A DNA stretch of 64,000 nucleotides from Siphonodentalium dalli (GCA_032622095.1 CP136064.1:128203605-128267604); one strand, 5' to 3'; shown: positions 1 through 52,443, counted from the first letter of the stretch. Translations and numbers: made by a program. Notes: generated by a model not told the origin, from the sequence alone.

Positions 1-1479
1 TGCTATCTCGGTACCTTTCTATTAATTGATCATCATCGGCATCATGCAGTTGTGCAACTTTCAACTGGTGTAAGCAATTTTTCGCCCGCGAAGATTTTAC
101 TAACCTAAATATGTTCAAGTCTATTACACATGGCTTTTGAGTAGTTAAAGATGGAGAAGTGGCTTCATGGTCCTAATTTGATCGAGCATGACAGGGAATC
201 TTGGTTGGGGGGGGGGGGAATTGACAATAAGTAATCACGTTAAAACATTAACTCAATAAACAGTTATGATGTAACAAATAATGTTGATTGGTACATAGTC
301 TGCATGTCGCACGTGCCCAATATCCTGAATAATCCATGGGATTACTGGGTCTGAATTTCCCTGAAATCTACTTTCACTTTCTAAAAATAGAACAGATCCA
401 TCAAATGATTTAAGAATTCTTTTATACAATGTGTTTTGCTCAGATTCATAATACTGTGTTTGCATGGCTGATTTATTTCGCCGTTGGGACTATTTATTGG
501 GATTTGTGAATTATAATCACTGATTACTACTCATAATTTTATTCACTAACAAAAATGTTATGTGACGAAAGTGACACGTATATCTATTGCAGTCATGCAT
601 TAATGCATTATCTCATTCTTTTCAAAAGTTGTGCGACGGTGCGCTTGTAAATCATCAAAGAGACGTGTGAATATCACTTAATTGTGTAGGTCATTTGTTG
701 CCTAATTAAGCTGTAGTCACGAATGTAGTAAATCCGTGGACAGTGGGCATATACTGCTCAGTTGTAAACTTGGATCACTGCAATTTACCGGGAATCTCTA
801 AACTGGTCCTATAATTAAGAGCCAAATCCGATTACCGTACCGTTACCGAGGTAAATCAACGAAAATTTACCGATACCAATACCGAGATTTCAATACCGCC
901 CTTCTCTAATTACTTGTAATGGTCGATGGCCATCCTCTATTACAACCAGATGCCTACATATTGTTAATGCTTTACTGACCTAATGCCTCAAAAGGAAATC
1001 AAATATGTCAAATAATTGACATACAGTGATACAGTGTTTATTCTATTATTTGACACATCTATATCGTCTGGCTTACTACTGATGTAGTAATTCAGCCAAA
1101 TAAACTATTAATGTCATTATTGGAATTTCGCTAAGTGATTTTTATTTTTGTTGATTTATCTTTCTCCAAATATTTGAAACAAAGTTTCTGGTAATTGGTA
1201 CACAAAACAACCTAAACATTCAACAAATAAAAATTTCCATCCAGTGCTAACACTGTCGTCACACCTGTGTCATAGCTGAGGATGTGACACTTGGAACCTG
1301 ATATAGGATACGACCAAACCAAAAGCAGTGTTAGAGACAAGGTTTACCCGCACATACGGAGCAAATCGAGGGTATACAAAAAGTTGATTTGAGACACACA
1401 TCAAAGCTTCATGACAAAAATGTAGTTATTACCACCATCACTCAAACACAACATATTGCCGTCTAATATAAACACACAA
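1..1479. other. No gene seen; AT-rich unique DNA
   Basis: No exon with splice sites and conserved protein was found; a poly-G run lies at about 209-218 and a TACCG-rich patch at about 830-895. No PB1 or pseudosubstrate exon of aPKC was recognised here or anywhere before 8097. Confidence 0.5.
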
Positions 1480-2410
1480 TCTAAACAATATGCTGTACGA
1501 TATATTATGGCCGGCTTTCATATTCGTTGTTTGCAAAGTGTTGACATTAGAATTAACCTTCATGATGGGTGCCATCTTGGACTTTGATTGTCTCCTTAGA
1601 CCAGATGTTGATGTAAATTTCACACTTTATCTTTCTTTGTTGTATTCAGCAAAAAATAATTTCAAACTTTTCACTTAATTCTTTACATTCTGGACTAGAG
1701 TCCCCATTTATGTGGAGGTTTGTGACTGTGTGGTGGTTAAGTTTTTGTTAACTAATTCTCAAACTGATAAGATGGACTAATGGTGAAACTACTGTTCAAT
1801 ACGAAATATCTTCTATGTAGTCACTGCAATGATATACAAATGCCACATGAGACGTCCCCTTTCTAGTCCGTTCGTATGTCCATTCATTGCATGTTAAAAT
1901 TGGATGCCATATTGGATGCCATCTTGGATTTTGATACTCTTCTAATAACACATCTGGATGGCAATTTTCACCTGTCAATTGTATGTGTGTTCTACGTTAA
2001 ATATAACAAAATACTGCGCATTATGCTATCATTCATAGTTCCAATCCCAGGTGCTAACATTATTTTGAATTTTATGACATTGGACAGAGGGATATATTTT
2101 TGCCTATTATTTTACCAATTGAAAAGATGTATTAATGGTGAGATTAATGTTTGATATGTAATGTTATTATATGTCGTCATTACAATAATATATATTTCAC
2201 CACTTGGGATGTTCCTTTTCTGGATTTCTCATATGTCCCTTCATTAAGTCTTAAAATTAAAACTGACCCCCATATTGGATGCCATCTTGGTTTTTAAATA
2301 TTGTTAAAAATTAGCATTTTACACTTATTATGTGTGTTCCACATTAAATAAAAGCAAATATTACGCAGTATTCTATCATTCTTGGATCCAATCCCCGGCA
2401 ATGGCTATAT
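1480..2410. repeat. Three degenerate tandem units of about 345-365 bp
   Basis: The phrase GATGCCATCTTGG (or close) recurs near 1568, 1911 and 2275. It is preceded by a TTCATTG/TTAAAATT motif and followed by matching text (TGTGTGTTC..TTAAAT..ATTCTATCATTC). The units are old and diverged; short frames across them are not genes. Confidence 0.6.
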
Positions 2411-2419
2411 TTAGTTTTT

Positions 2420-2935
2420 AGCTCACCTGAGACGAAGTCTCCGGTGGAGCTGTAGTCATCACTACTCTTCCGTCCGTCCATACGTCCGTCCGTCAACAAT
2501 TCTTTGAACATCTTCTTCTAAAGATTCATAGGACCGAATATGTTCATATTTTGTGTTAATCAGATTTGTTAAAAGTCAGATAATTGCGAAACCAGGGCCA
2601 TAACTCTTTCCCTCCATGGTAATTCTTAAAACACTTTCTTCTCAAAAACCACTGGGCCTATTTAGCTTAGATTTGGTATAGAGGGTCCCTACATGACTGA
2701 GATTCAGATTTGTTCAAATGGGGTCACTGGGTTAAATAGGGTCGAAGCCAGGGACATAACTCTTAAAAAACAAAACACTTTCTTCTCAAAAACCATTGGG
2801 CCTATTTAGCTTAGATTTGGTATAGAGTGTCCCTACATGATTGAGATTCAGATTTGTTCAAATGGGGTCACTGGGTCAAATAGGGGCAGAGCCAGGGACA
2901 TAACTCTAAAAACAAAAAATTACATTTTTGCATTT
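2420..2935 (+). repeat. Hairpin-headed repeat family H1, copy 1
   Basis: Starts with an AGCTCACC..GGTGGAGCT hairpin, then a CCGTCCGTCC microsatellite and CAACAATTC. Units of about 145-155 bp follow, beginning CCAGGGCCATAACTC near 2592, 2747 and 2891. It is cut off at the palindrome at 2943. Confidence 0.7.
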
Positions 2936-2942
2936 TGATCTT

Positions 2943-3005
2943 GTGCATTCTCTTATATATGTGAGTCTCCCATGGGAGCCTCCCATATAAAAGAGAATGC
3001 ACTGG
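2943..3005. repeat. Palindrome of the GCATTCTCTTATATATG module
   Basis: Imperfect inverted repeat: GTGCATTCTCTTATATATG, a centre at CCCATGGGAG, then the reverse complement. The same module recurs in TTAA-flanked MITEs across the window. Confidence 0.7.
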
Positions 3006-3149
3006 CTTTCAAGGTCATGGAAATTTGTTAAGCCAATATAGTCAGGCATTCAAATAATTCATGTATGTCATATTCTTGCAGGGATGTCCCCACAGTGTTG
3101 GGGGGGGGGGGGGTGATTTACAGATTTGTTCAATGAAATGTAATTTTTA

Positions 3150-3890
3150 AGCTCACCTGAGACGAATCTATAGTCATCACTTCTCATCTGTCACCTGTTC
3201 ATCTGTCTGTCCCCCATCCATCTGTCAACAATTCTTTGAACATCTTCTCTAGATCATAACACTGAATGGGTTCATATTTGGTGTGGATGTTCCCTAGGTG
3301 ACTCACATTCAGATTTGTTCAAATGAGGTAAATCTGTCAAATGGTTACGAAGCCAGGGCCATAACTCTTGCCCTCCATAATAATTCTTTAAAACGACTTC
3401 TTCTCATGTACCATCAGGTTGAATGAGTTCATATTTGGTATGAAGGGTCCTTGGGTGACCGGAGTTAAGATTTGTTCAAATGTGGTCATTTGTTTTAAAT
3501 GGGGTCACCTGGTCAACTAGGGGCCATGCAAAGGACAGTTTTCCTCTTAATATGCTTCCTTCACACGGACCATCAATTTCTATTTTACTGATGATTAGTA
3601 TGAAGGGTTCTTTGGTGTCTGGGATTCAAATTTATTCAGATGGGGTCACCAGATTAAATAGGGACCAGGGACATAACTGTATGTCTCTATAGTAATACTT
3701 AAAATCAGTAGTGTACAGTTGGTAATTTAAAGGTAGATATTCACCGATCTACATACATGAAGCCTCTCTAGCCACATATCCTGTTTAGATCTACTTCTTT
3801 TAAAGTGATTATGAAAAGTTCTGACTGTTATGGTCTCCAGAGTCCCAGTCTTATCAGTCTTTGACTGTCTTGTTTATGACATTGGGGGAG
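3150..3890 (+). repeat. Hairpin-headed repeat family H1, copy 2
   Basis: AGCTCACCTGAGACGAA head, short CATCTGTC microsatellite, CAACAATTC, then about 150-bp units (CCAGGGCCATAACTC). The 3' part (about 3760-3890) matches 13690-13850. The small frame at 3480-3692 is repeat noise. Confidence 0.65.
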
Positions 3891-3899
3891 GGTTACGTT

Positions 3900-4140
3900 T
3901 TTATGTTTACCCATACCATAGTATGGTAAACATAGTGTCGCTGTCCGGACACTTTACGCATGGTGCGATAACTGAAATATTTTCTATCTGATCAGAACCA
4001 AATTTTGTATGTGAACTTCTCAGCACAAGACAGATCGATTTCGAATATGGGTTTGATCCGACTATTTTTAACTGAGTTATGGTCCTTTTTCGAAAAATTA
4101 TTCACTCTTAAAAAAAAAAAAAAAAATTAGATTGAATTCC
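3900..4140 (+). repeat. Hairpin-headed repeat family H2, truncated copy
   Basis: Head GTTTACCCATACC / GGTAAAC palindrome, then ACACTTTACGC and a single unit (GATAACTGAAA..CCAAATTTTGTATG..GAGTTATGGTCC). It runs into A- and T-rich low-complexity DNA at 4110-4260. Related to 17514-17960. Confidence 0.65.
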
Positions 4141-4593
4141 TAGCTCAATTTAAAAAAAAAAAAAAAATTAAATAAATAAATAAATAAAACAAATATATAA
4201 TACAATATATTTTTTTTAAATAATTAAAAACCATTTTTTTTTTTAAAGTTAACAAAATTTGAAAAACTAACAACATTATAACTCTGCTGAGGGTACCCCG
4301 AGTTACCACACCAAATTTGGTTTAAATTGGTCCAAAATCTTGTGATATGTACTGGTAAATTTGTTTGGAGCGACATTAAACCCAATTCACCAATTCCATC
4401 CCATGCCATAGATGCCAGTCTTCAACATAAACAATGTATGTGATTTGTTGGCAGCTCTGCTATATAATTGATATTAATGGGTCAGCAGTGAGTGTCTTAT
4501 CTTGATGGCCATTGGTAGAATTGATACATTTTCATTGTAAACTTAAATTGGACTCTCTTAACCCAAGTAGTCCATGTCCAGGTCACCTTTTCA

Positions 4594-4680
4594 CATTTAA
4601 CCCAAGGCTGTGGTGGTGCAGCATTACAGATCCTGTACCAGTGCATTCTCTTTTATAAATGCGAGTGACCCATAAATTCC
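4594..4680 (+). mobile_element. Left part of a TTAA-type MITE (family M6), cut at 4680
   Basis: TTTAACCCAAGGCTGTGG..GTGCAGCATTA..GTGCATTCTC matches the left part of the element at 33234. The expected second half is replaced by the retrotransposon remnant beginning at 4680. Confidence 0.45.
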
Positions 4681-5126
4681 ATTATGTGATCACTCAGATC
4701 CAAGAGACACTACCCCCACCAGTGACAGCCCTGCCACTACTGCATTGATTGTGTATGAACTACAGGGAAAAACACTCTTATCACATGGAATATTTAAACG
4801 ACAACACATGAGTGGGGTATGATCTCAGCTTTAATGCAACATTATAAGCTTGTCCTGCAGATAGCCCATACGCATGGAAACCAATTAAGCAGAGCCTTAG
4901 CTCTGACGAGAAGCCGAAGCAGAGAACGCTGAAGAAATACTTCTGTACAGCGCAGGCATGAGCATGGCCCGACGAGCAATGTACGATTCGGAGCCGGCGC
5001 CCAAGAATTGCTATGAGGCGCCCTAAGCAATAAGCACACACGGCCAACAGGGAGAAGCCCAACGAGTGCGACGCAGGAATGGCAGTAGAGACCACTGGAC
5101 AGCCCAACTCCCTATGGCTAAGCAAC
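4680..5126 (-). repeat. Retrotransposon repeat B, copy 2
   Basis: 447 bp, nearly the same as 5546-5992; similarity ends abruptly at both sides. Frames of 114 aa in each copy are overlapping noise of the repeat. Confidence 0.8.
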
Positions 5127-5351
5127 AGCGATGGGCGGGTAACACCACAGTTACCCCTGCAGGACGCACCAAAGCTGGATCAATGGCACTGATAACACAG
5201 CACCTGAAAGTGAAAACAAACAGCAGCAACGAGATTTAAACAAACAGGGCCATAGGCCCAAAACAAAACAGGCATCACATAACAATGAAGATGGCGTGCC
5301 ACTTCGGGACGCCGAACAAAGCGGGGCATGGAGCTCCAAGGGGGAGGGAGG

Positions 5352-5547
5352 GAGCGCGATACGTATAATTCCAAAGTGACTTGCTTTTTCCGATACCGGA
5401 AGGAGGCAGCATTCCGGGCGGATTTAAAATGCGGACTTTAAGTTCGGCCGATACGGAACGGATCGTACCGAAAAACCGGAATGTCTGCCAGATGACAGGA
5501 TCAAAGAACCACATAAATCACCCAGAACCTTATCGGCCCTGGGTGCA
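5352..5547 (-). repeat. Retrotransposon repeat A, copy 2
   Basis: 196 bp matching 7550-7746 (one-base indel and a few substitutions); directly abuts repeat B at 5546. Confidence 0.8.
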
Positions 5548-5992
5548 TTATGTGATCACTCAGATCCAAGAGACACTACCCCCACCAGTGACAGCCCTGC
5601 CACTACTGCATTGATTGTGTATGCACTACAGGGAAAAACACTCTTATCACATGGAATATTTAAATGACAACACATGAGTGGGGTATGATCTCAGCTTTAA
5701 TGCAACATTATAAGCTTGTCCTGCAGATAGCCCATACGCATGGAAACCAATTAAGCAGAGCCTTAGCTCTGACGAGAAGCCGAAGCAGAGAACGCTGAAG
5801 AAATACTTCTGTACAGCGCAGGCATGAGCATGGCCCGACGAGCAAGGTACGATTCGGAGCCAGCGCCCAAGAATTGCTACGAGGCGCCCTAAGCAATAAG
5901 CACACACGGCCAACAGGGAGAAGCCCAACGAGTGCGACGCAGGAATGGCAGTAGAGACCACTGGACAGCCCAACTCCCTATGGCTAAGCAAC
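5546..5992 (-). repeat. Retrotransposon repeat B, copy 1
   Basis: 447 bp matching 4680-5126. Confidence 0.8.
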
Positions 5993-6289
5993 GGCCTGGA
6001 ATATTACACTCAGGCTACAGTTCGAGAGCACTCTCGAATAAGCATAAGATGACTGCGCAGTCATAAACATACTGAGCTACTATTGATAAGCCACCCATCA
6101 AAGTTACCAGACAGGTGATAACGCTATGGCGACACTACCACTACCAATATCTGCAGGACCGCCATAGAGTGCGCAGCACTCCCCCAAACCAGGAGCTCCA
6201 TGCCCAATGACATCAATGAAACAGTTAAACCACCGGGAAAACCATAGTGTCAGATGCCAGGAAGGTCCCCAGGGCGCCCTGGAGACTAT

Positions 6290-7345
6290 TCAGGTAGAGA
6301 GCGTTGCCGACGGGGGAGAGATGGATCCCATCTGAGGTTGCCGAACCTGGGGCGTCATGACCAGCAGCCAAATGTTAGGGTCGATGGTCTCCCAAGGAGT
6401 AGCAGTATTCCCAACCCACTTCAACCGAAATTGGGTATCGTACACCCGCCAGGCAGATCCCCCACATTTAGCAGCCGCTCAACGAATTGTGCGCAGGTAA
6501 CGCAAAAGGGGCTGGGCCGACGATTCAGGGTGAACGTCGAGGTACACCGAAACGAAAGTGAGAAAAGCATCGGTCCACGAGTCAACAGACGTTATTGGAG
6601 CAGCATGCCCGCTTGGCGCAACGCGGATTCGCCCGGAAGCAGAGACAACCAACTGACGGGGGTCAGCTGTATGAATAGATGAGGCGGGTTCCTGCAGTTG
6701 ATCCAAATTGATAAAATCGCCCCGGAAAATTTTATCGCGAATAGACCGGGAAATGTGAGAGCCAAAACCGTCTGCCGCCGTAGGAATCGGCAAGGGGGCG
6801 TCCCAATGGGAGACCAGTGAGGATGGTAAGCTAAATAAGGGATTACCCGGATCAGTTCTGTCTCTTGCCGGAGCGTTCGGTCGGTGTATCACCGAAGCCA
6901 CACGGGAATCCTCGCGGCGGCAGAGAGAAGTGGAGCTGTCGTCGGAACTGCTGCGTCGACGTGTCAACAAAGGAGACGCTGATGGTGACCTGGATTCATA
7001 GCGCGGAAACTTGGGGCGCGGAGAACCATCCTGTCGGTGACGAGACTGACGACTGGGCTGACGACGAGGCTGACGAACAGGATCGCGGCCGCGTGAATGT
7101 GAAACCCGGCCACGGGAGGCGCGGCATCCCCGGCCAGAGCTACGGGCAGGCCTGCTGCGCGAATGCTGTCCATGGCCACGCACCCGTGAATCAGCCACAG
7201 ATGACACACTTGCCGAAACCCGAGAAGAAGGCCTAACACGGTCACTGGAAGCAGGACCAGCACGAGACGAACTGGCAGATGCATCCTGTCGACTGCTACG
7301 AGACGAACGGGCGCGGGCCCGACCGCGAGATCCCGTACGAACCAT
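6290..7345 (-). pseudogene. Gag-like protein of the retrotransposon remnant, broken by an in-frame stop
   Basis: Frame from ATG (7345-7343) through an Arg/Ser-rich N-terminal half to TGA at 6481-6479, then 62 more codons to a second stop at 6292-6290. The frame continues cleanly past the first stop, with conserved-looking text on both sides (SWTDAFLTFVSVYL, LLRYLRTIR before; WRVYDTQFRLKW after). The TGA therefore looks like a CGA-to-TGA decay. I recognise the WTDAF..YL / YDxQFR pattern as typical of gag-like proteins of DIRS/Ngaro elements; this is from memory. The frame is open upstream to 7543, but the ATG at 7345 better fits the start of the basic region. Confidence 0.55.
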
Positions 7346-7549
7346 ATGAGAACTTTTTTTTTTTTTAGTGCCACCGAACGACAAACACTGAAACAGGGAA
7401 ACACGTGCGCGACCCACGAAAATAGGTAACGCCGACGGAACAGCACGCAGACAGAACGCACAAGGAACAAGATGATAGACGAATAAATGAAGGCTGGTGA
7501 AGAAACACGGTGACGGATGGAAACAGATAGGAATTGACGACACACAACC

Positions 7550-7746
7550 GAGCGTGATACATATAATTCCAAAGTGACTTGCTGTTTCCGTTACCGGAAG
7601 GAGGCAGCATTCCGGGCGGATTTAAAATGCGGACTTTAAGTTTCGGCCGATACGGAACGGATCGTACCGAAAAACCGGAATGTCTGCCGGATGACAGGAT
7701 CAAAGAACCACATAAATCACCCCGAACCTTATCGGCCCTGGGTGCA
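7550..7746 (-). repeat. Retrotransposon repeat A, copy 1 (5' end of the element)
   Basis: 197 bp matching 5352-5547; on the - strand the element begins TGCACCCAGGG. Confidence 0.8.
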
Positions 7747-7847
7747 ATAAGTTCTGTACATTTGTCTATAATAGTACATGTATAACAGTATACTCTATAA
7801 TTCAACATAAAAACTCTCATTTATGATTCCGATCATAGTAATTTACT

Positions 7848-7900
7848 ATCGCCAAGGGATGGGTTAGCATCTGCCGATCGTGATCGGCCTCTCGTTGCCT
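7848..7900. repeat. Short dispersed repeat with GATCGTGATCGG palindrome
   Basis: CTATCGCCAAGGGATGGGTT then CCGATCGTGATCGGCCTCTC; recurs at about 19088-19141. Confidence 0.5.
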
Positions 7901-8096
7901 ATTATTTCAATATTTGTAGGGACATGATAATAAAGTTAATACCTCCTGATAGCATATACTCCACTCTTTCCAAACATATATGATAATTTTTCAGTAGGGT
8001 ACATTTACAAATAGTCTTACCATACATAGCTGCCACCAATTCCGCCAAGGCCAGGAATCTGTTTTTCTTTCAATGAATTTGTTTTTGTTTTTGCAG

Positions 8097-48597
<40,501 letters not shown>

Positions 48598-49124
48598 AGC
48601 AGAGATTTCCACTAGGATATTGGACACCCTGCCAGAAGAAGGAATAATATTTCAGGTGGACATTCTGGGAACTGGATACTAGATTTCACCTTTGTCTCTT
48701 CAACATCTCTCGTGCATGTATAAATGATATGTTTGTGACTGAAATAGACAGTTTACAGAAGCCAGGTTGAATTGTCCTGCTAAACAGTCCTATTTAAAAA
48801 AAAGTAGGTTCACAGTCAATTGTGGCAATACATTCTCTTATATATGCAAGTCTCATATTGGGAGCACTGCATATATAAGAAAATACATTGGCCTAACAAT
48901 ATGTACAATATGTAAGCCAGTGCATTCTCTTATATATGCTAGGCTCCCTTTGTGAGACTCACATATATAAGAGAATGCACTGACACAGGGTTTTTAATGC
49001 TGCACACCAGTGCAGTTCCAGTCATGAAATGGTTAATTAAAAAGTAAACACTTTGATTCTGTTATGTATCAGGTGGATCATTGTTATTCTACCAATTGTA
49101 TACTGTGTTTTCTGTCAAGTAGTG
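48598..49124 (+). other. aPKC 3' UTR with an M6-type MITE (about 48781-49036)
   Basis: Transcribed DNA after the stop codon. Two GCATTCTCTTATATATG-type palindromes (about 48829-48893 and 48917-48982), ending CAGTTCCAGTCATGAAATGG TTAA. Confidence 0.5.
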
Positions 49125-49383
49125 TTTACCCCTTCCATGACTGGACCTTCCTGAAATTTTGCGAAAAAACCCTGTGCTAATGTTTTCTCTTATATATGCA
49201 TGTTGCCCATATATGTTGATCATATATAAGAGAATACATTGGCCTAACAATATGTACCTTGACCGCCAATGCATTCTCTGATATATGCGAGACTCCCTAT
49301 GGGAGACCCGCATATATAAGAGAATGCACTGGCACAGGATCTTTAATGCTGCACCAGCGCAGTTCCCATCATGAAAGGGTTAA
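49125..49383. mobile_element. TTAA-type MITE family M6
   Basis: TTTA CCCCTTCCATGACTGG ... CCCATCATGAAAGGG TTAA with two internal palindromes. Confidence 0.6.
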
Positions 49384-49686
49384 ACTCGACCTAGATCGCA
49401 AGGAGGATATCTTTAGTGCCCTTCTTTTCATTTCCACGCACGCGAAGGCATGCATTTGCTATGGTATGCCTTAAAATCAAATGACTGGCTAAATTGCTAT
49501 GATGCTGGTAATGTTATTAACCGCTCTTCGTGCAATAACATCATTTAGTAGTGGAGGTTAAAACGTGTTATGAATGTTATGTGTATGACAGAAGCATAAT
49601 TAAATTCATTTTACCTCACCTCAGAAGTGCTTAATAGTTGTGTTGCTTGATAATAACAATGTCATGCCAGCAATCACTTCCATTTG

Positions 49687-50116
49687 TTAACCCTTTCTAT
49701 ACTAAATACTCATTTACAACTAAGTACAGTAATGCCCTAAATAATCGACTCCTTAACCCCAGCTGAATTATGGGTAATATTTCAGGATTTGTTGGAAATA
49801 TGGCAACAAGCCATATTTCCAGCTAAATCCTGAAAAATTACCCATAATTCAGCTGTGGTTAAGGAGTCAATTATTTAGAGCATTACTGTAGTTCCCTTAG
49901 GAAATGTTCAGATAATAATTTCAAGAAATGACCGTAGGTCAAACTTATTATCTAAACATTTCCTTTCAAAGAATATCAATCCTGAACTTCTATTATCTTT
50001 TCTCCTGTCCATTGTCTGCTCAGTTTTCTGAACACCCCTCCAAATTAATGAACGACCATTCCAATCTATACCATTATAACTGGGTGGGAGAAGCCATTTA
50101 GTATATAAAGGGTTAA
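49687..50116. mobile_element. TTAA MITE M3 interrupted by MITE M2 (49730-49889)
   Basis: Outer ends TTAA CCCTTTCTATACTAAATAC ... TTAGTATATAAAGGG TTAA. Inside, M2 (CAGTAATGCC ... GCATTACTG) sits between TA and TA, splitting the M3 phrase AAGTAGTTCCCTTAG. M2 is the younger insertion. Confidence 0.8.
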
Positions 50117-50430
50117 ACAGGATGTACTCAGAGGAACCAGTGAACTTTTACTGTATATTCATCTATGTACAGTTTCTGTCCCAATTCTCATCTTTATTTC
50201 TCCTGGGAATGTTAACATCTCGATTTTGTATTCATTTATATGTATGAAAGAACCTCACTCACATGTTCTAATCTTATAATTCTGACTCGTTGCTATATAA
50301 TATCCTCTGAAATATTATCCAATCAGAACAGGGTCTTTGGTTTAGCCATGACAAAACATGGCAAAATTTATGTGATGTGAATCTCAAAGTATTGTTCTCA
50401 TCATATCATCCACCTGCATGCTCTCACACA

Positions 50431-50875
50431 CAAGCCTGCAAATAGCGTGTCTGTCATTTGCAGAATGAGGTCCCCAGAGGGTGAATTTAGTGATGCTATC
50501 CCGCACAGCGGGCTAGCATCACCAAATTCACCCTCTGGAGACCTCATTCTGCTTAGACTTCATCTTCTGGGAAGTATCTATAGTATCAAATTAAGATTGT
50601 TTTTAGTTACATTTCCCTTCTAGGAAGTTTCTATATCCCCTAATTTGCAGAAGATAAAATTCATAATTGAGGTGCCCAATGGGTGAACATCACCAACTTC
50701 AACTGGGGAACTTCAATCTGATCCTAGGTCTGCCATATCAGTTGTGGGCCTAAGCAGAATGAGGTCCCCAGAGGGTGAATTTAGTGATGCTAGCCCACTA
50801 TGTGGGATAGCGTCACTAAATTCACCTTCTGGGGACCTCATTCTGAAAATGACAGACACGCTATTTGCAGGCTTG
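50431..50875. mobile_element. MITE family M1, long copy, 8-10-bp TSD
   Basis: CAAGCCTGCAAATAGCGTGT ... ACACGCTATTTGCAGGCTTG. CTCTCACACA occurs directly on both sides. Confidence 0.8.
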
Positions 50876-52443
50876 CTCTCACACAAATGTTCCTTCATTG
50901 TAGTTAACACTTATGAGTTGAATGGCATACAAGGTATGTTATGATTAATGTGTGTAGGGTAGTGGTTAATGTGATTTAAAAAATTCTTCGTATTTAGTTG
51001 CATAAACCACCAACTCATAGACACATTGATATGTCATAGATTTTTCAAAGCTGAATTACATCTAGAAAGCCGATGTTGTTTCAGTTTTCTGGCCTCATAA
51101 TCAACCAGCTATAATGCCAAACCATCAAGTCTAAACTTATGACCAGTAAAACCAATAAAGAATTGATATCATCTATCACCTGAAATAAGGTTAAAACTAA
51201 TCATCCAAGCAACTCAAAAACTTGAGACAGAGCATAATTTTCTAGTACTGCTTGATTTTCTGCGAGTAATTGCTTACGATATTACTATGTCTCGGGTCTT
51301 CCGATTTCCAATAGTTATGTATAATTGTATAGGGCTCAAACATAATATAGCCCTTTAGGCCATTATAAAATTCATTCTCATTTTCATTCCATTTACTTGT
51401 ATAAAGCAGTGTTATTATTCAGTGTTTACCAAATAGTTCATTCCAAGAGATTTTGTGTCCATATTCTCTGAAAATTTTCAATGTCTTTCATTATAAATAT
51501 CATCATCTTGAAATCTTTCCTACACTTTTTTCCAATCAGATATTCCTACTACCTTTTCCTGTGAAAGATAAATAATATCAAATATGTTTTTATTATACTG
51601 TATTTGAAAGCATATGCTTTGGATCAGTTTGTGAAGGTTCATTGTCTTGTAAAGTGTAAAGTGCATGACTAATTTCTTACAGGAATGGCCATGTTTCTAT
51701 CACATTGGCACCTTGAGATGTCCATTGACCCAATTCAAGTTAGAAACTCGATCCTGATAATTGTACATAATATTTATGGTCATGAGGAACTTGACAGATA
51801 ACTCACAGTTCTGAAATGTCAGCCATAAAACTACTTTAATACCTCAGATAAATGAAATAAAACAGTATTTGTAAAAGTATTTTGGCCTCTTGGGTTTTCT
51901 TCAGCAATTCTGATGATGGACTTCTAAATATACATGTTAATCAAAATTGTTTATGATATCTATATAGAATCCATAATAAAGTACTTTTCTCAAACATTTT
52001 ATTTTAAACACAAACCCACTAAAATTTCTAATTATAGATTTAAAAAAAAAAAGTTTTTGTGCAAGATATGCATTGACATAGCACCAGGTCCAGGCGAGCC
52101 GATATAAGCCCGGACCCATCAACAGAAAATAACAAAACATTACATAACGTGACCAACACAAAAGTACAAAAGTGCAAACACCGGCACTCGGTCATCTGAA
52201 TAAGGGACGTTTCAGATGGTGTGAGGGGGATTTGAGCAGTAAAGGTGGACTTAGAGAAAAATTTGTAACATTAAATAATATAACATGTATTTAGTATGAA
52301 CTCAGTCTCATATTGAATCTATTGGTGGATTTGAAATATTTGTGGACTGTCTCAGTTCATCTTATGGCCCAGTGCAGGAATCTAATTAGATAAGTCAGTG
52401 ATAAAGGTTTTGAATATTTGAAAAAAGCTTTGTTATTATAACT
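50876..52443. other. Putative 3' UTR and downstream DNA, no gene seen
   Basis: AT-rich, apart from the candidate AATAAA at 51856. No repeat ends recognised. Confidence 0.35.
51856..51861 (+). promoter_or_regulatory. Candidate aPKC polyadenylation signal AATAAA
   Basis: AATAAA followed by a T/G-rich stretch within about 40 bases. This implies a 3' UTR of about 3.3 kb containing several MITEs. Other AATAAA hexamers exist in this AT-rich DNA (for example near 52786), so the choice is tentative. Confidence 0.25.

Larger units (their letters stand above)
4680..7746 (-). mobile_element. Tyrosine-recombinase-type (Ngaro/PAT-like) retrotransposon remnant with split direct repeats
   Basis: On the - strand the order is repeat A (7746-7550), an internal region with a gag-like frame, repeat B (5992-5546), repeat A (5547-5352), 225 bp, repeat B (5126-4680). 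A copies are 196-197 bp and B copies 447 bp, both highly similar. This A1-internal-B1-A2-B2 order is the split-direct-repeat layout of Ngaro/PAT-type elements (family knowledge). The extra 225 bp between A2 and B2 is unusual; it could be the leader of a second, deleted copy. No reverse transcriptase, RNase H or recombinase was recognised, so this is a deletion derivative. Its base composition is clearly richer in GC than its surroundings. Confidence 0.65.

Noticed and set aside
4781-5991. Paired 114-aa - strand frames in the two B repeats
   Set aside because: Duplicate because the B repeat is duplicated; composition shows no protein family and overlapping frames are equally open.
1-8096. Upstream aPKC exons (PB1, pseudosubstrate, first part of C1)
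   Set aside because: No matching peptide with splice sites was found by eye in any frame; presumed to lie outside the window.
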